NCBI GenBank assembly: GCA_027660625.1
Contig: JAQDNC010000006.1
Span: 81,354-145,353, forward strand
From: Coriobacteriaceae bacterium AM100-PB1-1D-6A
Lineage (GTDB): Bacteria; Actinomycetota; Coriobacteriia; Coriobacteriales; Coriobacteriaceae
DNA length: 64,000 nucleotides
Reading direction: 5' to 3'
Below are positions 1 to 7,199 of the stretch, in pieces. Numbering within the stretch: the stretch's first letter is position 1; each line of letters opens with the position of its first letter. The translations under genes were made by a program, and so were the position numbers. A model generated the notes under the pieces. The model saw only the letters and a list, made by a program, of their open reading frames with translations, did not search any database and was not told where the DNA came from.

Positions 1-2
1 AC

Positions 3-1106
3 CTTCGCGAGCCCGGCTACGAGGTCAAAGAGGACATCGAGAGCGGCACCCGCGCAGCTGCCAAGGGCGGCTTTACCGGCGTGTGCTCCATGCCCAACAC
101 CGATCCCGTCACCGATAACGGCACCGTCGTGGAGTTCGTCAAGTCCCGCGCTGCCGAGGTCGGTCACTGCCGCGTTTATCCGTCGGGCGCCATGACCCGT
201 GGTCTTAAGGGCGAGGCTATGTCCGAGATGGGCGATATGGTCGCCCACGGCGCCGTCGCCTTCACCGACGACGGTCGCGGCGTGCAGGGCGCGGGCATGC
301 TCCGTCGCTGCATGGACTACGGCAAGATGTTCGGCAAGGTATTTATGAGCCACTGCCAGGACGAGGACCTGGTCGGCCACGGCCAGATCAACGAGGGCAA
401 GGTCTCGACCCGTCTGGCTCTCGAGGGCTGGCCGGCTGCCGGCGAGGAGCTCCAGATCGCTCGCGACATCGAGATCGCTAAGCTGACCGGTGCCAAGCTG
501 CACATCCAGCACATCTCCACCGCCCATGGCCTGGAAATCGTGCGTGCCGGTAAGGCCGCTGGCGTTCAGGTTACCTGCGAGGCAACCCCGCACCACATGT
601 TCCTGACCGAGAACGACCTGGACGAGACCTACAACACCTCGCTCAAGGTCAATCCGCCGCTGCGCACCGACGAGGACGCCGAGGCCATCCGTCAGGGTGT
701 CATCGACGGCACCGTCGACGTTATCGTCACCGATCACGCTCCCCACACCCCGTGGGAGAAGGCCCGCGAGTTCGAGCTTGCGCCCTTTGGCATGATCGGT
801 CTCGAGACCTCGCTGTCGCTCGTGCTCACCGAGCTGGTCAACACGGGCAAGATGAGCATGGGCCGCATGGTCGAGCTCATGGCTATCAAGCCGCGTGAGA
901 TCCTGGGCCTCGACCAGGTTCAGGTCAAGGCGGGCTCCGTTGCCGACCTGACTGTGTTCGACGCGTCCGCCACCTGGACGGTCGGCGAGGACGGTTACGA
1001 GTCGCGAGCCGAGAACTCCGGTTTCGCCGGCCGCACGCTCACCGGTCGTGCCACCGATGTGTTTGTCGGCGGTAAGCAGACGCTCGCCGACGGCTGCATC
1101 TGCTAG
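3..1106 (+). CDS. pyrC: Dihydroorotase (5'-truncated by window edge)
   Basis: Zinc amidohydrolase of de novo pyrimidine synthesis, cyclising N-carbamoyl-L-aspartate to dihydroorotate in the cytoplasm. The frame is already open at base 3, where LREPG, the conserved segment just after the HxH metal motif, is readable; the start and HxH lie outside the window. Further family signatures are MPNTDP near the start, CEATPHH in the middle and TDHAPH, carrying the metal-binding Asp. It begins a pyrimidine operon with pyrK, pyrD and pyrF. The ATG at 81 is internal and not the true start. Confidence 0.97.
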   Translation, partial: LREPGYEVKEDIESGTRAAAKGGFTGVCSMPNTDPVTDNGTVVEFVKSRAAEVGHCRVYPSGAMTRGLKGEAMSEMGDMVAHGAVAFTDDGRGVQGAGMLRRCMDYGKMFGKVFMSHCQDEDLVGHGQINEGKVSTRLALEGWPAAGEELQIARDIEIAKLTGAKLHIQHISTAHGLEIVRAGKAAGVQVTCEATPHHMFLTENDLDETYNTSLKVNPPLRTDEDAEAIRQGVIDGTVDVIVTDHAPHTPWEKAREFELAPFGMIGLETSLSLVLTELVNTGKMSMGRMVELMAIKPREILGLDQVQVKAGSVADLTVFDASATWTVGEDGYESRAENSGFAGRTLTGRATDVFVGGKQTLADGCIC

Positions 1107-1126
1107 CATAGCCTTATCGCTTTTGT

Positions 1127-1160
1127 GCGCGGTGCCCTTGCGGTGCCGCGCTTTCTGTTC
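1127..1160 (+). terminator. Hairpin between pyrC and pyrK
   Basis: GCGCGGTGCC (1127-1136) pairs with GGTGCCGCGC (1142-1151), a ten-pair stem with two G-U pairs and a 5-nt loop, followed by a loosely T-rich run. It may be a weak terminator or attenuator that adjusts pyrKDF expression relative to pyrC. Confidence 0.45.
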
Positions 1161-1198
1161 GTTTTGACCATGCAACCGCATGGGGGATTGGAGCGTCT

Positions 1199-1990
1199 AT
1201 GCCCACACCTTCCACTGCACGCATGCACGACTTTGAGGTCGTCTCGAACCAGGAGATTGCCGACGGCATCTTCTCGCTCGTCATCTCGGCCCCCAAGCTT
1301 GCAAGTGCGCTCAAGCCCGGTCAGTTTGTGAACATTGCCGTGCCCGGCGATGCGTCCTCGCTGCTTCGCGTGCCCCTGAGCTTCTATCGCGCCGACGCCC
1401 AGGCCGGCACCGTCGAGCTGTGGTACGCCGTCGTGGGCGACGACACCCGTCGTCTGTCGCAGATGGCCCCCGGTTCCACCTCTAATCTGCTGGGCCCTGG
1501 TGGTCGCGGCTGGCTTGTGCCCGAGGGCACCAGGAAGGCGCTGCTCGTTGCGGGCGGCATCGGTGTTCCGCCCGTGCTGTGTCTTGCCGGCAAGCTTGCC
1601 GAGCAGGGCGTGGCCGTCGACGTGTGCCTGGGCTTTTGCACTGCGTCTAAGGCCGTGGGCATCGATGAGTTCCGCGCTCTGGGAGCCACGGTCAATGTGT
1701 GCACTGACGACGGTTCGCTTGGTACGCACGGTTTCTGCACCGATCCTGCCGCCGAGCTGCTCGGCGAGGGCGGTTACGACTACGTCGCCAGCTGTGGTCC
1801 CGCCGTCATGATGAAGAAGGTCGCCGCCGCTGCCGCCGAGGCCGGCGCGTACTGCGAGGTGTCGCTCGAGCGCATGATGAGCTGTGGCTTTGGCGCCTGC
1901 AACACCTGCAATGTCGAGACGGTCGACGGTATGAAGGGCGCCTGCATGTGCGGCCCCGTGTTTGATGCTTCCAAGGTGGTGGTCTTCTAG
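1199..1990 (+). CDS. pyrK: Dihydroorotate dehydrogenase B, electron transfer subunit
   Basis: FAD and [2Fe-2S] subunit that passes electrons from the FMN subunit PyrD to NAD+. Visible are the FAD-binding RVPLSFYRAD (about residues 58-67), the nucleotide-binding LLVAGGIGVPPVL (about 115-127) and four cluster cysteines at 229, 234, 237 and 249 (C-x4-C-x2-C-x11-C), exactly the PyrK pattern. The length of 263 residues is normal. Its stop overlaps the pyrD start by one base, implying translational coupling of the two subunits. Presence of PyrK shows this is the NAD-dependent class 1B enzyme rather than a fumarate- or quinone-dependent one. Confidence 0.96.
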   Translation: MPTPSTARMHDFEVVSNQEIADGIFSLVISAPKLASALKPGQFVNIAVPGDASSLLRVPLSFYRADAQAGTVELWYAVVGDDTRRLSQMAPGSTSNLLGPGGRGWLVPEGTRKALLVAGGIGVPPVLCLAGKLAEQGVAVDVCLGFCTASKAVGIDEFRALGATVNVCTDDGSLGTHGFCTDPAAELLGEGGYDYVASCGPAVMMKKVAAAAAEAGAYCEVSLERMMSCGFGACNTCNVETVDGMKGACMCGPVFDASKVVVF

Positions 1991-2913
1991 TGGGTAACGT
2001 GAACATGGCCGTCGATTTCGGCGGCGTCAAGATGCAGAACCCCATCAACACCGCAGCCGGTACCTTTGGCTACGGATGGCAGTTCCAGAACTTCTTTGAT
2101 GTCTCCCAACTGGGCGCCATCACCACCAAGGGTTGTGCTGCCGAGCCCTGGCCCGGCAACCCCGCGCCCCGCATGGCCGAGATCCCGGGCGGCATGATCA
2201 ACTCCGTGGGCCTTCAGAACCCCGGCGTGGCTGCCTTTGCCCGTGAGTCCGGCCCGTGGCTCGAGCAGCTTTCCAAGGACGGTTGCCAGGTCATTTGCCA
2301 GGTTGCCGGCCACTCCGTTGACGAGTTTGTCCGCGCGCTCGAGATGTATGTCGAGCTGTGCCCCTGGGCTGCCGGTTACGAGATCAACGTGAGCTGCCCC
2401 AATATTGCCGCCGGCGGTGCCGCCATGGGCTCCTCGCCCGAGGGCGCCTCTGCCGTTATGGCTGCCTGCCGCAAGGTGACCGATAAGCCGCTGTTCGTCA
2501 AGATGGCTCCGGTTAACGTCGCCGAGATTGCCAAGGCTCTCGAGGCCGCGGGAGCCGATGGCCTTTCGGTCATTAACTCCATCCAGGGCATGGCCATCGA
2601 CGTGCACACCCGCAAGTCCCGTGTGGCCAAGCCCAAGGGCGGCCTTTCGGGCCCGCTGTGCCACCACATTGCCGTGCGCATGGTCTGGGAGGTCGCTCAG
2701 GCCGTCGATATCCCCATCAACGGCGTCGGCGGTGTCATGACGGGCGAAGATGCGGCCGAGTTTATCCTGGCTGGCGCCACCTGCGTGTCGGTCGGCATGG
2801 CCAACTTCGTCGATCCGTGCGCTTCGCTCAAGATCGCGCACGAGCTCGAGGCCTGGGCGGAGTCCCAGGGCGTGAAGGACATCAACGAGCTGGTAGGTGC
2901 TTTCGAATGCTAG
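1990..2913 (+). CDS. pyrD: Dihydroorotate dehydrogenase B, catalytic subunit
   Basis: FMN enzyme oxidising dihydroorotate to orotate, forming a heterotetramer with PyrK. The class 1 signature is seen as INVSCPN (with the catalytic Cys), VKMAPVN (FMN-binding Lys) and the phosphate-binding stretch GVGGVMTGEDAAEF. The 307-residue length fits the family. The start is taken as GTG at 1990, overlapping the pyrK stop in TAGTG; an in-frame ATG at 2005 is the alternative. The 3' end overlaps pyrF by seven bases. Confidence 0.96.
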   Translation: MGNVNMAVDFGGVKMQNPINTAAGTFGYGWQFQNFFDVSQLGAITTKGCAAEPWPGNPAPRMAEIPGGMINSVGLQNPGVAAFARESGPWLEQLSKDGCQVICQVAGHSVDEFVRALEMYVELCPWAAGYEINVSCPNIAAGGAAMGSSPEGASAVMAACRKVTDKPLFVKMAPVNVAEIAKALEAAGADGLSVINSIQGMAIDVHTRKSRVAKPKGGLSGPLCHHIAVRMVWEVAQAVDIPINGVGGVMTGEDAAEFILAGATCVSVGMANFVDPCASLKIAHELEAWAESQGVKDINELVGAFEC

Positions 2914-3623
2914 AGACCGATGCCCGCGACCGCGTTATCGTTGCCCTCGACTGCGACCGTGAGCGTGCGCTTGAGCTCGCCCATGAACTTTCTGGTCATG
3001 CTGCTTGGCTCAAGGTGGGCATGACGCTCTATTACGCTGAGGGCCCCGAGATCGTCAAGACGTTCAAGGACCTGGGCTTTAAGGTCTTCCTCGACCTCAA
3101 GTTCCATGACATTCCGCATCAGGTGCGCGGTGCCGCCCGTTCCGCCTCGCTTGCCGGTGCCGACCTGCTTTCGGTCCACGGTCTGGGCTCGGGCGCTATG
3201 CTCGCTGCCTGCCGCGAGGGTGCCGAGGAGGCTCGCGAGGACCGCGCCAAGCTCGTTGCCATTACCGTGCTCACGAGCATGAACCAGGATGCGCTGACCG
3301 AGATCGGTGTCGAGTCGCCCGTGGCCGAGGAGGCCGCCCGCCTGGCAAAGCTTGCCCAGGCTAACGGCATCGACGGCATCGTGTGCTCGCCGATGGAGGC
3401 CCATGACATGCGCGAGCTGCTCGGCCCCGACGCGCTGATCGTGACTCCGGGCGTGCGTCCGGTGGGTGCCGCCCTAGGCGATCAATCCCGTGTGGCGACG
3501 CCTTCCCAGGCTATCGAGCGCGGTGCGAGCCACATCGTGGTGGGCCGACCCATCACCGGTGCCGACGACCCGGTTGCCGCACTTGACGCTATCGTTGCCG
3601 AGCTGGTCGAAAACGTCGCCTAA
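2907..3623 (+). CDS. pyrF: Orotidine 5'-phosphate decarboxylase
   Basis: Last enzyme of UMP synthesis. The catalytic Lys/Asp network is visible in DLKFHDIPHQVRG (about residues 60-72), and the phosphate-gripper region is VTPGVRPVGA with GRPITGADDP near the C-terminus. The ATG at 2907 overlaps the end of pyrD by seven bases, so it is translationally coupled; upstream in-frame sequence lies within pyrD and carries no family similarity. The protein is 238 residues, typical of the shorter PyrF class. Confidence 0.96.
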   Translation: MLETDARDRVIVALDCDRERALELAHELSGHAAWLKVGMTLYYAEGPEIVKTFKDLGFKVFLDLKFHDIPHQVRGAARSASLAGADLLSVHGLGSGAMLAACREGAEEAREDRAKLVAITVLTSMNQDALTEIGVESPVAEEAARLAKLAQANGIDGIVCSPMEAHDMRELLGPDALIVTPGVRPVGAALGDQSRVATPSQAIERGASHIVVGRPITGADDPVAALDAIVAELVENVA

Positions 3624-3669
3624 AAGATTCCCTCAAGTCACCACTTTTGGGTTTCAATAGCATAAATTG

Positions 3670-3725
3670 GCCCCTGTGCCTGCGAAAACTTTCCCATCCT
3701 TTGTGTGGAATCGCAGGTCAGGGGC
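3670..3725. repeat. Bulged inverted repeat downstream of pyrF
   Basis: GCCCCTGTGCCTGCGA (3670-3685) faces TCGCAGGTCAGGGGC (3711-3725): two seven-pair blocks separated by a one-base bulge, with a loop of about 25 bases. No T-tract follows, so it is not a textbook terminator. Its role is unknown. Confidence 0.6.
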
Positions 3726-3810
3726 TCAACTTTGACCTCTGTATATTGCACTTTTTGCAGGTATCGTCTAACCTATGGAGCCGTCGATTGGGCATTTAGT
3801 GCGTTTGACG

Positions 3811-3819
3811 TGCTAAAAT
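3811..3819 (+). promoter_or_regulatory. Extended -10 promoter for mihF operon
   Basis: TGCTAAAAT is an extended -10 element (TG-n-TAAAAT) about 45 bases before the mihF start; no convincing -35 hexamer lies 17 bases upstream, as expected for extended -10 promoters. Confidence 0.5.
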
Positions 3820-3863
3820 GCTAATTATTGCATCAGATATAACCCAACTATTTGGAGGTTCGA

Positions 3864-4172
3864 ATGGCACTCCCTCAGCTTACCGACGAGCAGCGCAAGC
3901 AGGCTCTTGAGAAGGCTGCCGCCGCACGTCACGCCCGCGCTGAGCTTCGCGAGCAGATCAAGAAGGGCGAGAAGTCCCTCGAGTCCGTGCTCAACTCCGA
4001 TGACCCCATCGCTTCCCGCATGAAGGTTTCCACCCTCATCGAGTCTCTCCCCGGTTATGGCAAGGCCAAGGCCGCCAAGATCATGGAGGAGCTCGGCATC
4101 TCCGCTACCCGTCGCGTCCAGGGCCTCGGCGTCCGTCAGCGCGAGCAGCTCCTCGAGCAGCTGACCAAATAA
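3864..4172 (+). CDS. mihF: Actinobacterial integration host factor
   Basis: Small nucleoid-associated protein of the actinobacterial IHF family, unrelated to the HU-like IHF of E. coli. The 102-residue protein has a basic N-terminal helix followed by a helix-two-turn-helix/HhH-like segment, GYGKAKAAKIMEELGI, and a basic C-terminus typical of mycobacterial mIHF. The ATG at 3864 is preceded by GGAGG at 3854-3858. Placement directly before gmk and rpoZ is the conserved actinobacterial order and supports the name. It probably binds and bends DNA and contributes to chromosome compaction. Confidence 0.93.
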   Translation: MALPQLTDEQRKQALEKAAAARHARAELREQIKKGEKSLESVLNSDDPIASRMKVSTLIESLPGYGKAKAAKIMEELGISATRRVQGLGVRQREQLLEQLTK

Positions 4173-4742
4173 GTGAGCGCTCAGGATTCAAAGCTCTTTG
4201 TGATTTCTGGACCGTCAGGTGCAGGCAAGGGCACGCTCGTCACTCGTGTGCGCGAGCGTCGCTCGAACCTGGGCCTGACGGTTTCGGCTACCACGCGAGC
4301 ACCACGCAAAGGTGAGGTCGACGGCGTCAACTATTTTTTCCTGACGCGCGAGGAGTTCGACCGCCGCGTGGCAAACGGTGAGTTTGTTGAGTGGGCTGAG
4401 GTCCACGGCAACTGCTACGGCACGTTGGTGAGCGAGGTCACATCCAAGCTCGCCTCTGGCTCGTCTCTGATCTTGGAGATCGATGTCCAAGGTGCCCTGC
4501 AGGTCAAGGAGCGTTTCCCCGAGGCCGTGTTGATCTTTATCAAGCCGCCCTCGCTCGAGGTGCTTCGTGAGCGTCTTGTCGGTCGCGGTACCGAGACGCC
4601 CGAGACGATCGAGCTGCGTATGGCAAACGCCGCCGATGAACTTGCCCTTGCCGACCGCTACGACGACGTCGTGGTGAATGACGATCTCGACCGCGCGACC
4701 GATGAGCTCGTTCGCGTTCTCGATATGCATGAAAGGATCTGA
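4173..4742 (+). CDS. gmk: Guanylate kinase
   Basis: Phosphorylates GMP to GDP with ATP. The P-loop GPSGAGKGT lies near residues 13-21, and the GMP-binding residues fall in SATTRAPRKGEVDGVNY and EIDVQGALQV. At 189 residues it is a normal-length bacterial Gmk. It starts with GTG immediately after the mihF stop codon, without a spacer, and runs into rpoZ after five bases, so these genes are co-transcribed. Confidence 0.97.
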   Translation: MSAQDSKLFVISGPSGAGKGTLVTRVRERRSNLGLTVSATTRAPRKGEVDGVNYFFLTREEFDRRVANGEFVEWAEVHGNCYGTLVSEVTSKLASGSSLILEIDVQGALQVKERFPEAVLIFIKPPSLEVLRERLVGRGTETPETIELRMANAADELALADRYDDVVVNDDLDRATDELVRVLDMHERI

Positions 4743-4747
4743 GGTCC

Positions 4748-5029
4748 GTGTCCGTTGTAAAGCCTTGCATTGACGATCTTCTGGAGAAGACCGATCACAA
4801 CCGCTTCCTGCTCGCCTCGCTTGCCTCCAAGCGCGCCTGCGACATTAACAGCATGCTGCGTGGCCAGCACAACCGCGTGCTTGCTGTCCAGGATGTCGAC
4901 GACATCACCATTGCGCTTTCCGGCGCCGATACCATCTCGATGGCTATGGACGAGATTGTCGACGGCGACATCTCCTACGACGAGGCCCGTTACGAGAAGG
5001 CGCTCGGCCACAAGGTTGCTGAAGCCTAA
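4748..5029 (+). CDS. rpoZ: RNA polymerase omega subunit
   Basis: Small RNA polymerase subunit that binds the beta' C-terminus and stabilises core assembly. The 93-residue protein contains the family segment NRFLLASLASKRACDIN, followed by an acidic C-terminal half. It starts with GTG at 4748 and its TAA overlaps the thiI ATG by one base position (TAAATG arrangement). Location after gmk is standard in Actinobacteria and Firmicutes. Confidence 0.95.
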   Translation: MSVVKPCIDDLLEKTDHNRFLLASLASKRACDINSMLRGQHNRVLAVQDVDDITIALSGADTISMAMDEIVDGDISYDEARYEKALGHKVAEA

Positions 5030-6274
5030 ATGGCAGCCCGCGTCTGCCTGGTCCACTATCACGAGGTTGGACTGAAGGGCAAGAACCGCGCACATTTTGA
5101 GCATATCCTCATGGATAACATCAAGGCGGCCTTGGCCGCCTTTTCCGTGAACGCCGTGTCTCGAATTTCCGGTTATATCCTCGTGACCTTTAACGAGCAT
5201 CAGGCCGACGAGGCGGCGCGCGTTATCCGCACTGTGCCTGGCGTTGCCCGCGTGTCCCTGGCCTATCACACCAATCGCGACCCGCAGGAGTACTGCGCGG
5301 CGGCTGTAAAGGCGCTGCGCGAGTTTGGTCCCTTTGAGTCGTTTAAGGTGCATGCCAAGCGCTCTAACACCGACTACGAGCTCACCTCGATTGATATCAA
5401 TCGTCAGGTGGGAGAGGTGTTGTGCGAGGCGTTTCCCGATAAAAAGGTCCAGATGCACGACCCCGACGCAATGGTGCACGTGCTGGTGGTCCAGGGTAGC
5501 GTTTATGTGTACGCGCGCTCCGAGCGCGGCGTGGGCGGTCTGCCGGTGGGATCTGCCGGCAAGGTCGTGACGCTACTGTCGTCGGGTATCGATTCTCCGG
5601 TAGCGACCTGGATGCTCGCGCGTCGCGGCGCGGTGTGCGTGCCGGTACATTTCTCCGGTCGTCCGCAGACGCCCGACACGAGCGAGTATTTGGTGCAGGA
5701 CATCATCCGTGCGCTTGAGCCGGGTGTCCAGATCGGCCGCCTGTACGTGGTGCCGTTTGGCGATTGTCAGCGTGAGATCTCGGTGACCTGCCCCAGCAAC
5801 CTGCGCGTGATCATGTACCGTCGCATTATGTATTCGGTTGCCGAGCGCATTGCGCATATCGAGGGCGCCAAGGCTATTGTGACCGGTGAATCGCTCGGTC
5901 AGGTTGCTTCCCAGACGCTCGAGAACATCATGGCCGTCAACGAGGCCGTCAAGATCCCCGTGTTCCGCCCGCTGATTGGTTCGGACAAGCAGGAGATCAT
6001 CGCGCGTGCCGAGGAAATCGGTACCTTCGATATCTCGACCGAGGCCGCTCCCGATTGCTGCACGCTCTTTATGCCGCGCCGCCCCGAGACGCACGCCAAA
6101 CTCGATGCCGTGCATGAGGCGTGGGAGCTGTTCGATCACGAGGAGATGATTGAGCGCTTGCTCAAGCAGACCGAGTATATCGACTTCGAGAGCAACACGT
6201 ATAAGGCCCCTAAGACCTTAAAACGCAAACATTCCGAGCTCGCTCCACGTGAGATTTACCAAGATCACGAATAA
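5030..6274 (+). CDS. thiI: tRNA 4-thiouridine synthase / sulfur carrier thiolation
   Basis: ATP-dependent tRNA sulfurtransferase that adenylates U8 and can supply sulfur to ThiS in thiamin synthesis. Domains in order are an N-terminal ferredoxin-like domain, a THUMP domain (about 60-165) and a PP-loop ATPase with SSGIDSPVATW at about 184-194. The conserved PDCCTLFMP segment occurs near residue 344. At 414 residues it lacks the C-terminal rhodanese domain of the E. coli protein, so persulfide is presumably delivered by a separate cysteine desulfurase partner. The gene is followed by a good terminator. Confidence 0.95.
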   Translation: MAARVCLVHYHEVGLKGKNRAHFEHILMDNIKAALAAFSVNAVSRISGYILVTFNEHQADEAARVIRTVPGVARVSLAYHTNRDPQEYCAAAVKALREFGPFESFKVHAKRSNTDYELTSIDINRQVGEVLCEAFPDKKVQMHDPDAMVHVLVVQGSVYVYARSERGVGGLPVGSAGKVVTLLSSGIDSPVATWMLARRGAVCVPVHFSGRPQTPDTSEYLVQDIIRALEPGVQIGRLYVVPFGDCQREISVTCPSNLRVIMYRRIMYSVAERIAHIEGAKAIVTGESLGQVASQTLENIMAVNEAVKIPVFRPLIGSDKQEIIARAEEIGTFDISTEAAPDCCTLFMPRRPETHAKLDAVHEAWELFDHEEMIERLLKQTEYIDFESNTYKAPKTLKRKHSELAPREIYQDHE

Positions 6275-6285
6275 TGTTGTGTATA

Positions 6286-6319
6286 GACCGGCGGTGATTT
6301 TGCATCGTCGGTCTTTTTC
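6286..6319 (+). terminator. Rho-independent terminator after thiI
   Basis: GACCGGCGGTG pairs with CATCGTCGGTC (eleven pairs, two of them wobble) around ATTTTG and is followed by TTTTT. Confidence 0.85.
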
Positions 6320-6488
6320 TATCTGGGCATTAGGCGATAAACGGTTCATTTGTCGACGTGTGCCTGAATAAATGGACACTTTTCCGCAAGGTTTTGGTCA
6401 GCTTTTGGTTTGACCGCGAAAACCGGTGTGGGCGTGCGGAGGCTGCGGCGTTCGTTTCCTGACACGATGGTGTTGGGAGGTGTTTGCT

Positions 6489-7199
6489 ATGGCGCAGCGC
6501 GAGCAACACGAACGGGTTAAACGGATGGACCGCTGGGCAGAAAAGCTGCTCGGCCATAAGGCGATGGTCGTGGCGATCCTGGTTGTCATTGCCGCCGCGA
6601 GCGGCTTGGCGATGGCAGGTTTTGGTGGTCACTCCAGCGACGTATCGTTTGAGCGTAGTGATGAGGCGAGCGCCTCGGATGTGCGCGGGGCCGGGGATGC
6701 CTCTCCTGACGATGCCGATGAGCCGTCTGCCAAGAGCTCCTCTGCTGCCGAGGTGTACGTCGATGTTGATGGCGCCGTTGTGAAGCCTGGCGTGTACCGG
6801 CTTAAAGATGGAGCACGGGTGTCCCAGGCGATTGATGCCGCCGGAGGGCTTACGGCCGAGGCGGATGTGACGGTTCTTAACCGTGCGTCCAAGATCACCG
6901 ATGGTCAAAAGATCTATGTGCCGACGGTAGGGGAGCAACAAACGGCTGCGGCCGTCGGCGCCGCCGAAAGCAGTGCTTCCACGACCCCTGGTACAGGGTC
7001 TTCGTCGGGACTTGTGAATATCAATACGGCAAGTGCGGCGGAGCTGCAGACGCTTTCGGGCATCGGGCCTTCTATGGCCCAGTCAATTATCGACGAACGG
7101 ACGCAAAACGGGGCCTTTGCCTCGGTCGATGACCTTATGCGCGTATCGGGGATCGGTGAGAAGAAACTCGCCAAAATTAAAGATTGCATCTGCGTATGA
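6489..7199 (+). CDS. comEA: Competence protein ComEA, DNA receptor
   Basis: Membrane-anchored double-stranded DNA receptor of natural transformation. The 236-residue protein has a basic cytoplasmic N-terminus, one membrane segment (about 22-42, VVAILVVIAAASGLAMAGF), an acidic linker, an SLBB domain (about 95-150, beginning VYVDVDGAVVKPGVYRL) and C-terminal helix-hairpin-helix motifs (VNINTASAAELQTLSGIG). The ATG at 6489 follows GGGAGG; upstream in-frame codons lack similarity. The stop codon overlaps comEC as ATGA. With ComEC it indicates DNA-uptake machinery at the inner membrane. Confidence 0.94.
   Translation: MAQREQHERVKRMDRWAEKLLGHKAMVVAILVVIAAASGLAMAGFGGHSSDVSFERSDEASASDVRGAGDASPDDADEPSAKSSSAAEVYVDVDGAVVKPGVYRLKDGARVSQAIDAAGGLTAEADVTVLNRASKITDGQKIYVPTVGEQQTAAAVGAAESSASTTPGTGSSSGLVNINTASAAELQTLSGIGPSMAQSIIDERTQNGAFASVDDLMRVSGIGEKKLAKIKDCICV

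Larger units (their letters stand above)
3624..3863. other. Intergenic region pyrF-mihF
   Basis: A stretch of 240 bases without a gene. It holds a bulged long hairpin at 3670-3725 and an extended -10 promoter at 3811-3819, both listed separately. Confidence 0.7.
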
